A stretch of DNA of 36,089 nt from Clostridiales bacterium (GTDB lineage: Bacteria; Bacillota; Clostridia; HGM11327). The number at the start of each line of letters is the position of its first letter. Position 1 is the first letter of the stretch. The notes beneath the pieces were generated by a model that saw only the letters and a program-made list of their open reading frames with translations, was not told where the DNA came from and did not search any database. Where the stretch lies: NCBI GenBank assembly GCA_015056385.1, contig SVGI01000012.1:1-36089 (forward strand). The letters run 5' to 3'. A program made the translations under genes and the position numbers. Shown piece by piece: positions 1 through 9,720 of the stretch.

Positions 1-747
1 TTCACAGGAAACACCGGGGCCCATAAGCTCACTCATGCCGTAAATATCAACTGCGTCAATACCAAGCTTTTCCTCGATTTCCTGGCGCAACGCCTCACTC
101 CAAGGCTCTGCACCGAATATACCTGCTTTGAGCTTGAAATCCTTGGGAGTATATCCCATCTGCGCCATTACCTCTGCAATATAAAGAGCGTACGACGGTG
201 TACACGCCAGGTGTGTAACACCAAAGTCCTTCATAAGCATTATCTGCTTTTTAGTATTGCCGCTTGATGCGGGAACTACAGATGCACCAACGCATTCTCC
301 GCCGTAGTGAGCACCAAGGCCTCCTGTAAAAAGGCCGTATCCGTATGCAACCTGAAGCACAGAGGATTTATCCATGCCTGCAGCTGTCATACAGCGAGCC
401 ATAAGGTTAGCCCAAAGATTGATATCATTACGTGTATATCCTACAACGGTAGGCTTACCTGTTGTTCCGGAGGATGCATGAATTCTCACAACATCTTCCC
501 TGTCTGCAGCAAACAAGCCGAAGGGATATGTATCACGAAGATCATATTTATACGTAAAGGGTAGATATTTCAAATCGTCAAGGGTTCTGATATCCTCAGG
601 CTTTACACCTGCATCCACCATTTTTTGATGATAAAGAGGAACTCTGTCCCACACATACTTTACAGCCTTTATTAATCTTTCTGTTTGGAGTGAGCGCATG
701 GACTCACGGTCCATACACTCACTTTCCTTATCCCAATAATTATTCAT
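1..747 (-). CDS. paaK: phenylacetate--CoA ligase family protein (3' part outside the window)
   Basis: Reverse strand reads MNNYWDKESECMDRESMRSLQTERLIKAVKYVWDRVPLYHQKMVDAGVKPEDIRTLDDLKYLPFT..., typical PaaK N-terminus; directly downstream of iorAB. Confidence 0.9.
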   Translation of the reverse strand, partial: MNNYWDKESECMDRESMRSLQTERLIKAVKYVWDRVPLYHQKMVDAGVKPEDIRTLDDLKYLPFTYKYDLRDTYPFGLFAADREDVVRIHASSGTTGKPTVVGYTRNDINLWANLMARCMTAAGMDKSSVLQVAYGYGLFTGGLGAHYGGECVGASVVPASSGNTKKQIMLMKDFGVTHLACTPSYALYIAEVMAQMGYTPKDFKLKAGIFGAEPWSEALRQEIEEKLGIDAVDIYGMSELMGPGVSCE

Positions 748-755
748 TCTATCAC

Positions 756-1325
756 TCAGTTCTCATAACCTGACAAAAATGCCTTTTTGTTTATTTCAAC
801 AGTTTTTGCAGGAACACATTTTTCGATGGCAGAAAGCCAGATTTCCTTGTCAATATCCAATCTCTTTGCGATTTTGCCGATAAGAATTACGTTTGCAACT
901 CTTATGTTACCCAATGCAAGAGCTTCGTTTGTTGCATCAACAGTTTCGTAATTTACACCGTTTTTATCGAGCTGCTCGAGAATATCGTCGGGATACTTTG
1001 CGTTACCGATTACAACGGGCATAGGAGCGATTTCCTGTGTGTTGATAATCATAACGCCATCCTTTTTAACGACATCAACGTAACGAAGTGCCTCAAGCTT
1101 TTCAAATGCAAGAACTACATCTGCGCCTGCCTCCTCAATCAACGGAGAGTGAACCTTTTCACCGTAACGTACAAATGTCATAACGGAGCCGCCACGCTGT
1201 GCCATACCGTGAATTTCAGAGATTTTTACATCATAGCCTGCTGCAGTAAGGGCATTACCTACTACACGGCTTGTAAGGAGAGTACCCTGACCTCCTACAC
1301 CGACAATCAATATACTTTTTACCAT
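756..1325 (-). CDS. iorB: indolepyruvate ferredoxin oxidoreductase, beta subunit
   Basis: 189 aa, ILIVGVGGQGTLLTSRVVGNALTAAGYDVKISEIHGMAQRGGSV: 2-oxoacid oxidoreductase gamma-domain signature; adjacent to iorA. Confidence 0.92.
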   Translation of the reverse strand: MVKSILIVGVGGQGTLLTSRVVGNALTAAGYDVKISEIHGMAQRGGSVMTFVRYGEKVHSPLIEEAGADVVLAFEKLEALRYVDVVKKDGVMIINTQEIAPMPVVIGNAKYPDDILEQLDKNGVNYETVDATNEALALGNIRVANVILIGKIAKRLDIDKEIWLSAIEKCVPAKTVEINKKAFLSGYEN

Positions 1326-1352
1326 ATTACTAATCCTCTAATTCGTTATAAA

Positions 1353-3077
1353 TCATTTACCTGCAATCTTGATTGCGCCAAATCTACACTGCTGCATACA
1401 GAGTGTACATCCGTTACACAGTGAAGTGTCTATTTCCATTCTGTCTGTAAGCTTTCTTATTGCAGGGCAACCTATACGCATACAGAGAGTACATTTTGTA
1501 CATTTTTCCGTATCAATAAAAACGGGGGGCTCTTTTGTCTTTACAAGGAGAGCGCAGGGTCTTCTGCTTATGATAACAGATACGCCGTCATACTCAGCTT
1601 CCTTCTTGATAAGCTCCTCAAGACCCTTCATATCAAAGGGATCGATAACCGTTACGTGCTCAACACCGAGATTCTTGCAAAGCTCTTCGATGTTAAGTGC
1701 GGGAGCAGGCTCACCCTGGAGAGTGCTGCCTGTTGCGGGATGCTGCTGGTGGCCTGTCATACCTGTTGTTCTGTTATCAAGTATCATAACGGTAATTGCA
1801 GATTTGTTGTAAACTGCGTTAACAAGGCCTGTAATACCTGAGTGGATAAATGTTGAGTCGCCGATAACTGCAACCCAGTTACGTACAAAATCGCGGCCCT
1901 TGCTCTTTTCCATACCGTGAAGCATACCGATACTTGCACCCATACATACTGTTGTATCTATTCCCTCAAGAGGAGCAACTGCACCGAGAGTATAGCAGCC
2001 GATATCACCTGTTGCGTGGAATTTCATTTTCTTAAGAACGGAGTAAACTGCTCTGTGAGGGCATCCGGGGCAAAGCACGGGGGGACGCATAGGAACGTTG
2101 ACCTTGTCAAAGCTGCTGTCTGCCTCTTTGCCAAATGCCTTTTTGATCATTGCAACACTGTATTCACCCTGACGTGTAAAGAGCTCCTTACCCTTACACT
2201 GAATACCCCAATATTTAACCTGCTCTTCAATTACAGTTTCAAGCTCCTCAACTATATAAAGCTCCTTAACGTTAGCAGCAAATTCCTCAATGAGCTTGCG
2301 GGGTAAGGGATTGATTACGCCCAACTTAAGAACGCTTGCCTCGGGAAGAGCCTCCTTAACGTAGTTGTAGCAACAGCCTGATGTGATTATACCAATTGAC
2401 TTATCGTTATATTCAACTGTGTTGAGAGGTGAATTTGAATAGTCCTCCGCAATACGGTTCATTCTATCCTCAACGATAACGTGGCGCTTTCTTGCCATAC
2501 CGGGCATCATAACGTTCTTCTGGATATCCTTAACGTATTCCTTTACGGGAACGTTTTCTCTTTCACAAAGCTCAACAAGACTCTGTGAATGAGATACACG
2601 CATTGTCATTCTGAGAATAACGGGAGTATCATACTTCTCACTCATTGTAAATGCAGCTTTCATATACTCCTTTGCATCTGCGCTGTCTGCAGGTTCAAGA
2701 AGGGGGATATGAGATGCACGTGCGTACATTCTTGTATCCTGCTCGTTCTGGGAGCTATGCATACCGGGGTCGTCTGCAACAACTACAACAAGACCGCCGT
2801 TAACACCTGTATAAGAAACGGTAAACAAAGGGTCTGCAGCAACGTTCAAACCAACGTGCTTCATAACTGCCATAGATCTTGCACCTGACATAGCAGCACC
2901 GATAGCAACCTCAAGCGCTACCTTTTCGTTAGGTGCCCATTCGGCGTATACGCCGTCATATTTTGCCAAAACCTCAGAAATATCTGTACTGGGCGTTCCG
3001 GGATATGCAGAAGATACGTTTACCCCTGCTTCGTACGCGCCCTGAGCAACAGCTTCATTGCCGGACATCAGAACCAT
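1353..3077 (-). CDS. iorA: indolepyruvate ferredoxin oxidoreductase, alpha subunit
   Basis: TPP-binding GDIGCYTLG and C-terminal ferredoxin-type CxxCxxC motifs (CTKCTLCMRIGCP, CNGCTLCMQQC). The track start at 3092 is a TTG inside the SD; ATG at 3075-3077 (MVLMSGNEA) follows GGAGGAA. Confidence 0.93.
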   Translation of the reverse strand: MVLMSGNEAVAQGAYEAGVNVSSAYPGTPSTDISEVLAKYDGVYAEWAPNEKVALEVAIGAAMSGARSMAVMKHVGLNVAADPLFTVSYTGVNGGLVVVVADDPGMHSSQNEQDTRMYARASHIPLLEPADSADAKEYMKAAFTMSEKYDTPVILRMTMRVSHSQSLVELCERENVPVKEYVKDIQKNVMMPGMARKRHVIVEDRMNRIAEDYSNSPLNTVEYNDKSIGIITSGCCYNYVKEALPEASVLKLGVINPLPRKLIEEFAANVKELYIVEELETVIEEQVKYWGIQCKGKELFTRQGEYSVAMIKKAFGKEADSSFDKVNVPMRPPVLCPGCPHRAVYSVLKKMKFHATGDIGCYTLGAVAPLEGIDTTVCMGASIGMLHGMEKSKGRDFVRNWVAVIGDSTFIHSGITGLVNAVYNKSAITVMILDNRTTGMTGHQQHPATGSTLQGEPAPALNIEELCKNLGVEHVTVIDPFDMKGLEELIKKEAEYDGVSVIISRRPCALLVKTKEPPVFIDTEKCTKCTLCMRIGCPAIRKLTDRMEIDTSLCNGCTLCMQQCRFGAIKIAGK

Positions 3078-3278
3078 AAAAACTTCCTCCAAATATATGT
3101 ATCTAAAATTGTGATAGGGTCTCGATTTGCGATCTAACTCAATCTTAGTAATTATATCATATTATATTAAATAAAGCAACAGCAGGACAATTACCTGAAT
3201 ACATAAGGAGAGCCTCTGCCCTGTGGTATATATCCGTATCACATCGCATATTTATTTCAAGAAAAGGAGCAGAGTTAT

Positions 3279-4058
3279 ATGAAAAAAGGTGTTATTTCAA
3301 GCAAAAATCTATTCAGATACACAGTGGTAGGGTATTTGGTTTTGGCCGTATTTTTTGTATCGCTCACAGTACATCTGGAAAGGAAAAACGCATCTCCCGT
3401 ATCCTCCCAGAGATTAGTACCTATATACCGCGTGGAGAGAGATGATAAATGTATTTCCCTTACCGTTGATGCCGCATGGGATAACGAATACACCTCTGAA
3501 ATAATACGGATCCTTGACGAGTACAACGTAAAGATAACGTTTTTTACCGCAAAGTTATGGGCAGATACATATCCCGATGATATAAAGGCTCTTGCACTTG
3601 CAGGCCATGAAATTGCAAATCATTCAGCCACCCATCCGGATATGGCCGATTTAAGCACGTCTGCAATACAAAAGGAGCTTAAGGATACGTGGAATATTCA
3701 GAAGGAGCTGGCAGGAGCTATGGCTGTACGGCTATTCAGGGCACCCTTTGGAAGCTATTCAAATACGCTTATACGAGAATGTGAAAAGCTTGGTTTTTAC
3801 ACCGTTCAATGGGATATAGACAGCCTTGATTGGAAATTGAAGGATCCGCAGACAGTAATAGACAGAGTTCTATCGAATGTTAGTTCCGGTTCAATAATAC
3901 TGATGCACAACGATTCAGACGTTATAACCACAGTATTACCCACCGTATTGGAAGCGCTTATTAAGGACGGATACCGTTTTGTACCCGTAAGTCAACTGAT
4001 TTACACAGAAAATTTTTACATAGATCAGCAAGGAACACAGCATTTAATAGCTCAATAA
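3279..4058 (+). CDS. polysaccharide deacetylase family protein (PdaB/sporulation type)
   Basis: N-terminal TM, ISLTVDAAWDNEYTSEIIRILDEYNVKITFFTAKLWAD, HEIANHSATHPDM, RAPFGSYS: NodB homology domain. Confidence 0.88.
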   Translation: MKKGVISSKNLFRYTVVGYLVLAVFFVSLTVHLERKNASPVSSQRLVPIYRVERDDKCISLTVDAAWDNEYTSEIIRILDEYNVKITFFTAKLWADTYPDDIKALALAGHEIANHSATHPDMADLSTSAIQKELKDTWNIQKELAGAMAVRLFRAPFGSYSNTLIRECEKLGFYTVQWDIDSLDWKLKDPQTVIDRVLSNVSSGSIILMHNDSDVITTVLPTVLEALIKDGYRFVPVSQLIYTENFYIDQQGTQHLIAQ

Positions 4059-4078
4059 CCGTAGAAAGGACGTAAAAT

Positions 4079-4693
4079 ATGCAGGAACACGCCATAAATA
4101 TCAATCACGTAGTATTATCGGGAGTAATATGTAAGGAGCCGGAGTTTTCACACGTTTCATATAACGATTCAATGTATACTACCTACATAGAAGTACAGAG
4201 ATTAAGCTCCCAGACAGATATATTGCCCGTTACCATACCTGAAAAGCTGATGGGAAATAATATTTCTAACGGATGTAAGATAACAATAGCAGGGCAATTA
4301 CGCTCCTACAACAAGATAATTGACGGCAAAAGCAAGTTATGCCTTACAGTGTTTGCAAAGCAGGTATCCCCTTTTAAGGATTATGAAAATATCATTGAAT
4401 TGGAGGGCTTTGTATGTAAGCCCCCTGTATTCAGACGTACTCCTTTAGGTAAGGAAATTACGGACCTTTTGGTTGCCGTAAACAGGTCGAGGGATAAATC
4501 AGACTACATTCCCGTTATATTCTGGGGATACAACGCAAGGGAGGCCTCGCAATTATCCGTGGGAGAAAAAATAAAAATCTCCGGACGGTGTCAAAGCAGA
4601 AAATACGAAAAAAGATACGATAACGGTAACACAGAAATACTTACGGCATACGAGGTATCGGGGTTCCGCCTGGAAACATTAAGTACGTTTTAA
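4079..4693 (+). CDS. SSB-like protein with two apparent OB-fold segments
   Basis: INHVVLSGVICKEPEFSHV...YTTYIEVQR and IIELEGFVCKPPVFRRTPLGKEITDLLVAVNRS...VIFWGYNA, SSB/PriB-type OB-fold patterns. Confidence 0.65.
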   Translation: MQEHAININHVVLSGVICKEPEFSHVSYNDSMYTTYIEVQRLSSQTDILPVTIPEKLMGNNISNGCKITIAGQLRSYNKIIDGKSKLCLTVFAKQVSPFKDYENIIELEGFVCKPPVFRRTPLGKEITDLLVAVNRSRDKSDYIPVIFWGYNAREASQLSVGEKIKISGRCQSRKYEKRYDNGNTEILTAYEVSGFRLETLSTF

Positions 4694-4705
4694 TAATTCA
4701 TACGT

Positions 4706-4737
4706 AAAAAAGGCTCGGTAACACCGAGCCTTTTTAT
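4706..4737. terminator. bidirectional rho-independent terminator
   Basis: AAAAAGGCTCGGT AAC ACCGAGCCTTTTT between convergent genes. Confidence 0.9.
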
Positions 4738-4749
4738 GTTTATATTTGT

Positions 4750-5655
4750 TTACGCTAAATATCTTTCGCCTGTATCAGGGAATATCATTACTATCCTCTT
4801 TCCTTTATTTCCAGGCCTTTTTGCTAATTCTATAGCCGCAGACAGTGCCGCACCTGAGGATATACCCACAAGCAGACCCTCTGCATCAACACAAAGCTGT
4901 GCCATTTCCTTTGCATCGTCTCCCCTAACACCGATTATTTCATCTATTAAAGACGTATCCGCATTATTAGGAATAAAATTCGCGCCTATTCCCTGTATGG
5001 GATGCGCATTTGCCTTACCGCCCGACAAAACCGGAGATTCAAAGGGCTCCACGGCTATCATTTTTGCGCCAGGAATATTCTTTTTGAAATATTTTGCACA
5101 GCCCGAAAAGGTACCGCCTGTGCCTACACCTGCAACGAAATAATCAAATTCGGGGCAATCAGCCAAAATTTCAGGGGCTGTGGTTTCCTCGTGAGCCATC
5201 TTGTTTGACGGGTTATCAAACTGTAACGCCTGAAACGCACCGGGGATTTCCTCTGCAAGTTTTTTTGCCTTCTCTACTGCGCCGCTCATACCCTCTGCGG
5301 CAGGAGTCAATATAAGCTCTGCGCCGTAGGCCTTAATAAGCCTTCTGCGCTCTATTGACATGCTTTCCGGCATAACAATAATACATCTGTGGCCCAAAAG
5401 CCTTGATATGTATGCAAGTGCAATACCCATTGAGCCGCTTGTAGCCTCAATTATGGGAGCGCCCTCCCTGAGCCTGCCATCACTTATAGCGTCCGTGATT
5501 ATTTTATATGCCGCCCTATCCTTAACAGAGGATGCGGGGTTAAAATATTCAACCTTTGCTATAAGCTCCGCATCAATGCCAAGCCTCTTTTCTATGTTTG
5601 ATAATCTGACCATAGGTGTTTTGCCTATGAGCTCAAGAATACTCTTATATATCAT
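4750..5655 (-). CDS. cysK: cysteine synthase A
   Basis: SILELIGKTPMVRLSNIEKR, FNPASSVKDRAAYKI, EATSGSMGIALAYIS, VGTGGTFSG: PLP beta-family O-acetylserine sulfhydrylase. Confidence 0.92.
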   Translation of the reverse strand: MIYKSILELIGKTPMVRLSNIEKRLGIDAELIAKVEYFNPASSVKDRAAYKIITDAISDGRLREGAPIIEATSGSMGIALAYISRLLGHRCIIVMPESMSIERRRLIKAYGAELILTPAAEGMSGAVEKAKKLAEEIPGAFQALQFDNPSNKMAHEETTAPEILADCPEFDYFVAGVGTGGTFSGCAKYFKKNIPGAKMIAVEPFESPVLSGGKANAHPIQGIGANFIPNNADTSLIDEIIGVRGDDAKEMAQLCVDAEGLLVGISSGAALSAAIELAKRPGNKGKRIVMIFPDTGERYLA

Positions 5656-5667
5656 ATTTTCTCCGTA

Positions 5668-7056
5668 TTATTTTCCCAATATTTTCTTGCAAAGCTTTGC
5701 TTTTTTTGAGTATGATGGGTATCTGAGCTCTACGTCCATCCAGGTTGCTTTTTTGAGTACGCTCTTATAGTGTGTAAACGTATCGAAGCCTGATTGACCG
5801 TGGTATTTACCCATACCGCTTGAGCCCATACCGCCAAAGGGAAGCCTATCCTCGCTGACATGCACAACTGTATCGTTTATACATCCACCGCCAAACCTTA
5901 CCCTTTTAAGCACCTCTTTTTTCGTCTTTGAGGATGAGGTAAAGAGATACAAAGCCAACGGAGTGTGCCACGTCGTAATAAAGCTTAGAGCGGTTTCCAA
6001 TTTATCGTATGAAAGTATGGGAAGCAGGGGTCCGAATATTTCGTTACTCATTATGTCTGTATCAAGCTCGGGCTCCTCGATAATTGTAGGGGCAACCTTA
6101 AGGGTATCATCATCAAAATACCCCCCTTCAATTACATCCATATCACCCTTACCCTCTTCCATCAAGTCCTTCAGTCTGTTGAAGTGCTTTACGTTTATAA
6201 TTTTTGGATACTCGGCATTTTTTGTGGGCTCATCACCGAAGAAAAGGTGAATATTCTTTTTCATCTCCTCAACAAGCTCATCGAAGATGCTGTAATGGGC
6301 TAAAATATAGTCCGGGGCAACACAGGTCTGACCTGCGTTAAGAAGCTTACCCCATATTATTCTCTTTGCTGCAAGAGGAATTTCTGCGGTTTCATCCACT
6401 ATAACAGGGCTCTTCCCTCCCAATTCGAGAGAAACGGGAGTAAGGTGCTCCGCCGCCGCCTTCATAACGGTTTTACCTACCTCCATGCTTCCTGTGAAGA
6501 ATATGTAATCAAACTTTTCATTCAGAAGCTGAGAGATTTCGTTTCTGCCGCCGAGAATAACCTTAACGTATTCCGGCTCAAAAACCTTTTCGATTATCTC
6601 TGCAATTACCCTTGACGTATTTTCAGAATACGAGGAGGGCTTTAATATTACGTTATTACCTGCACCGATAGCCGCAATGAGAGGCATCATACACAGCTGA
6701 AACGGGTAATTCCAGGGTGATATGATTAAAACAGTACCGTATGGCTGTGCATGGATTTCACCTATACCCGGGAAATTGGCAAGAGAAGGTATTACCCGCC
6801 TTTTTTTCGACCATCTCTTTATCCTTCTTTTGAAGAGAGATATTTCGTTGTACACGAGGTAAAGCTCTGTTAAAAAGGCTTCTCCTGCGGATTTTCCCAA
6901 ATCTGCGTACAAAGCATTCTCAATATCCTTTTCACGGAGGCGTATTTCGTTTTCAAGCCTTGTGAGCGCATCTCTTCTCACGCTTAAATCCAACGTATTG
7001 CCATTAAGAAAATACTGCCTTGAATTCAGTACAATTTCAGAAATATCGGTAACCAT
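5668..7056 (-). CDS. aldehyde dehydrogenase family protein
   Basis: ILKPSSYSENTS, FTGSMEVGKTVMKAAAEHLTPVSLELGGKSPVIV, LNAGQTCVAPDYI: class 3-type ALDH. Start corrected to ATG (MVTDISEIV) after GGAG; track start is TTG within the SD. Confidence 0.92.
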   Translation of the reverse strand: MVTDISEIVLNSRQYFLNGNTLDLSVRRDALTRLENEIRLREKDIENALYADLGKSAGEAFLTELYLVYNEISLFKRRIKRWSKKRRVIPSLANFPGIGEIHAQPYGTVLIISPWNYPFQLCMMPLIAAIGAGNNVILKPSSYSENTSRVIAEIIEKVFEPEYVKVILGGRNEISQLLNEKFDYIFFTGSMEVGKTVMKAAAEHLTPVSLELGGKSPVIVDETAEIPLAAKRIIWGKLLNAGQTCVAPDYILAHYSIFDELVEEMKKNIHLFFGDEPTKNAEYPKIINVKHFNRLKDLMEEGKGDMDVIEGGYFDDDTLKVAPTIIEEPELDTDIMSNEIFGPLLPILSYDKLETALSFITTWHTPLALYLFTSSSKTKKEVLKRVRFGGGCINDTVVHVSEDRLPFGGMGSSGMGKYHGQSGFDTFTHYKSVLKKATWMDVELRYPSYSKKAKLCKKILGK

Positions 7057-7071
7057 AACACACTCCAACGT

Positions 7072-8790
7072 TTAGTAATTTTTATTAAGCTTTAACGCGT
7101 AATCTTCATATTTTTCAAGAGCCTTATATCCGTTTTCCTCATTATCGGAATGTATAAGGATATACACCTTAATTTTAGGCTCTGTGCCTGACGGGCGGAT
7201 TATAACGGATGAGGAATCCTCAAGCTCGAAATACATTATATCAGAGCCCCAGATATCAAGGCGTTCACCGTTCGAATCATATCCTGTAAGATAGTCGCTT
7301 ACGCAGGATACGTTTACGTCGCATATCGTCCTGGGAGGAGTATTTCTCAAATCCGACATAAGGCGCTTCATCTTCTCTATACCGTCTACACCGGGCATTA
7401 CAAGATTTACGGTTTTTTCAATATAAAAGCCGTGTTTTCTGTAAAGATCGTTAAGCACGTCGATAAGAGTTTTGCCCTGCATTTTATAATACAACGCCAT
7501 AAGGACTATCATAGCAGACATTGTAACAGCATCCTTATCCCTTAAGAAATCACCGCACATATAGCCTATTGATTCCTCGAAAGCAAATACCGTTTCTATA
7601 CCCTGCTTTTCAAGGAGCTCCTCCTGCCTTTCGCAAATAAATCTGAAGCCCGTAAACGTATGATGCATTTCTACGCCGTATTCATTGGCAACGGGAATAC
7701 TCATATCCGTTGAAACAAGGGAGGATATTGCAGCCGCCCTTTGAGGCAGCGTACCCATTTCCTTTCTCCTTGCGAATATGAAATCCATAAGAAGAACGCC
7801 CATCTGATTTCCCGTAAGCATTCTGTATTTATCATCACCTACACGCACCATAGCGGCAACTCTGTCTGCATCAGGGTCGCTGGCTATAAGGATATCCGCA
7901 TCACATTCCTTGGAATATTTAAGCGCGTATTCAAAGCCTGCTTCAAATTCAGGATTGGGATTTTTTACAGTGGGGAAATTGCCGTCTGTAACCATCTGTT
8001 CCTTAACGTAAACTATATCGGATATGTTAAGCCACTCCAGCACCTGAGGAACAACGGTTGCGCCTACGCCGTGGAAGGGGGTATATACAACCTTAAGTCT
8101 GCCGTTATTATCAATATTTTCCTTGGGATAGGTTTTTTGGAGCTCTTCCTTTACACGGCCAAGGAATGCGTTATCCATTTCCTCACCCAGATATTGAAGC
8201 ATACCTGAGGCTATGGCATATTCCTCATCTACAATTTTTATACCCTCAAATATATCGGTATTTTCCATCTCCTGCGCAACAGCGTCCGCTATTTCATCTG
8301 AAAGCTGAACACCGTCGTTCCAATAAGCCTTATAGCCGTTATATTCCTTGGGATTGTGGCTTGCGGTAATATTTATTCCTGCATCAGCCTTAAGATATCT
8401 TATTGCAAATGAAAGCTCCGGGGTGGGGCGCATATCTGCAAACATATAAACACGGCATCCGTTGGCTACAAGCACCCTTGCCGTTTCCATTGCAAAGGAC
8501 TTACTGTTTATACGGCAATCGTAGTTTACGATAACAAGGGGGTTTTCTGCGTGTTTGTTTATAACATTGGCAAACCCTTGGGTTGCGTGCCTTACCACCC
8601 TTACGTTCATACGGGCAAGACCCAACGTCATTACACCTCTTAAGCCTGCCGTACCGAATTTCAGCGGTGAATAAAAACGGCTTTCTATTTCCTTTTCATT
8701 ACCCTTTATCTCCTCCAGCTCTTCCCTTTCGGCGCTTGTAAGATAAGGGCTTGACAGCCATTCAAGATATTTTTCCATATATGCTTCCAT
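7072..8790 (-). CDS. phospho-sugar mutase (phosphoglucomutase/phosphomannomutase family)
   Basis: FGTAGLRGVM, ITASHNPKEYNGYKAYW, ASDPDADRVA, FIIRPSGTEPK-type motif. Start at MEAYMEKY after GAGGTGAT fits better than track start 8817. Confidence 0.92.
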   Translation of the reverse strand: MEAYMEKYLEWLSSPYLTSAEREELEEIKGNEKEIESRFYSPLKFGTAGLRGVMTLGLARMNVRVVRHATQGFANVINKHAENPLVIVNYDCRINSKSFAMETARVLVANGCRVYMFADMRPTPELSFAIRYLKADAGINITASHNPKEYNGYKAYWNDGVQLSDEIADAVAQEMENTDIFEGIKIVDEEYAIASGMLQYLGEEMDNAFLGRVKEELQKTYPKENIDNNGRLKVVYTPFHGVGATVVPQVLEWLNISDIVYVKEQMVTDGNFPTVKNPNPEFEAGFEYALKYSKECDADILIASDPDADRVAAMVRVGDDKYRMLTGNQMGVLLMDFIFARRKEMGTLPQRAAAISSLVSTDMSIPVANEYGVEMHHTFTGFRFICERQEELLEKQGIETVFAFEESIGYMCGDFLRDKDAVTMSAMIVLMALYYKMQGKTLIDVLNDLYRKHGFYIEKTVNLVMPGVDGIEKMKRLMSDLRNTPPRTICDVNVSCVSDYLTGYDSNGERLDIWGSDIMYFELEDSSSVIIRPSGTEPKIKVYILIHSDNEENGYKALEKYEDYALKLNKNY

Positions 8791-8804
8791 TTTATCACCT
8801 CTTA

Positions 8805-9377
8805 TTAGCTTTCCCATAATTCACTTGAGCCTGTGGATATTGCAACAGCCCCTGCCTCTATGGCACCCTTAACGTCCTCAGGCTGCGAAACAAGGCCACC
8901 TGCTATAACAGGTACAGTTATCTGCTTTACTATATTTGCCGTAACAGAATGCATTATTCCGGGCATTATCTCCACCATATCCGGCTGTGCGGATTCAACG
9001 GAGGATATTGCCGTTTTAACAGAACGGCTATCCAGAATAAAAACTCTCTGTATTGCGAAAAGACCGAATTGTGATGCACTTCTTATAGTTGATGGTCTTG
9101 TTGATATTATACCGCTTGGCTTTATTTTTTTTGCAACGTATTCCATTGCCTTTACATCCGATGAAAGACCTGAAAGAAAATCCACGTGTAAAAAAATCTT
9201 CTTGTTTACGCTTTTTACCACGCTTACTATTTTTTCCACGTTGATTATATCCGACTGCAACAGAAAGATAACCTCCACAGGTGATTTAAGAGCCTTAACC
9301 AGGGACGTCTGGTCGCTTACCGCGGCTATAACCCTTTTATTTTCTATCCAGCCGTATCTTTCATCTAAGCCGACCAT
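8805..9377 (-). CDS. glpP: glycerol-3-phosphate responsive antiterminator (GlpP family)
   Basis: VIAAVSDQTSLVKALKSPVEVIFLLQSDIINVEKIV...KIFLHVDFLSGLSSD...PSGIISTRPS...IMPGIMHSV...VIAGGLV: GlpP family. Confidence 0.88.
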   Translation of the reverse strand: MVGLDERYGWIENKRVIAAVSDQTSLVKALKSPVEVIFLLQSDIINVEKIVSVVKSVNKKIFLHVDFLSGLSSDVKAMEYVAKKIKPSGIISTRPSTIRSASQFGLFAIQRVFILDSRSVKTAISSVESAQPDMVEIMPGIMHSVTANIVKQITVPVIAGGLVSQPEDVKGAIEAGAVAISTGSSELWES

Positions 9378-9525
9378 TCGGATTCCTCACATTCAGTATA
9401 TATTAGATTGATTTTACATCACATGTAAATAATTGTCAAACGGCAGATTATATAACTGGTATTCATAAAACAAACTAATCTTTTATTTCCTATAACCATC
9501 CAGTATTTTGTTTTTTCTTCTAATA

Positions 9526-9554
9526 TTGACAATTCAACAAAAATATGTTAAAGT
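9526..9554 (+). promoter_or_regulatory. putative sigma-A promoter (TTGACA-17-TAAAGT)
   Basis: TTGACA 9526-9531, TAAAGT 9549-9554; predicted TSS near 9561, where the long hairpin begins. Confidence 0.5.
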
Positions 9555-9560
9555 GCGTTC

Positions 9561-9720
9561 GTCACACAATTTAATACATCCATTTTGGGAAAACTCTGCA
9601 TTGGTAAAAGGTGTTTTCTCTTTTTGCTTATACCCAAAATGGATTGAGCTTGTGTGACAACAATGAGAGATACATTCTTTTCAGTGTGTCTCTTATTGAG
9701 ACACACTTTTTTTATTTTAG
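9561..9720 (+). ncRNA. putative structured leader RNA / small RNA with attenuator-like architecture
   Basis: GTCACACAA(9561-9569)/TTGTGTGAC(9650-9658), TCCATTTTGGG(9579-9589)/CCCAAAATGGA(9633-9643); alternative 13-bp hairpin 9661-9673/9686-9698 overlaps the terminator stem 9683-9692/9698-9707. Confidence 0.6.
9683..9719 (+). terminator. intrinsic terminator/attenuator upstream of zinc-ribbon gene
   Basis: AGTGTGTCTC TTATT GAGACACACT followed by a long T tract; SD and ATG of the next gene begin ~10-15 nt later. Confidence 0.8.

Noticed and set aside
1149-2888. Several + strand ORFs antisense to iorA/iorB (e.g. 1369-1812, 1917-2306, 2589-2888)
   Set aside because: Cys/His-rich shadow ORFs in the antisense frame of strongly supported genes, with no credible SD.
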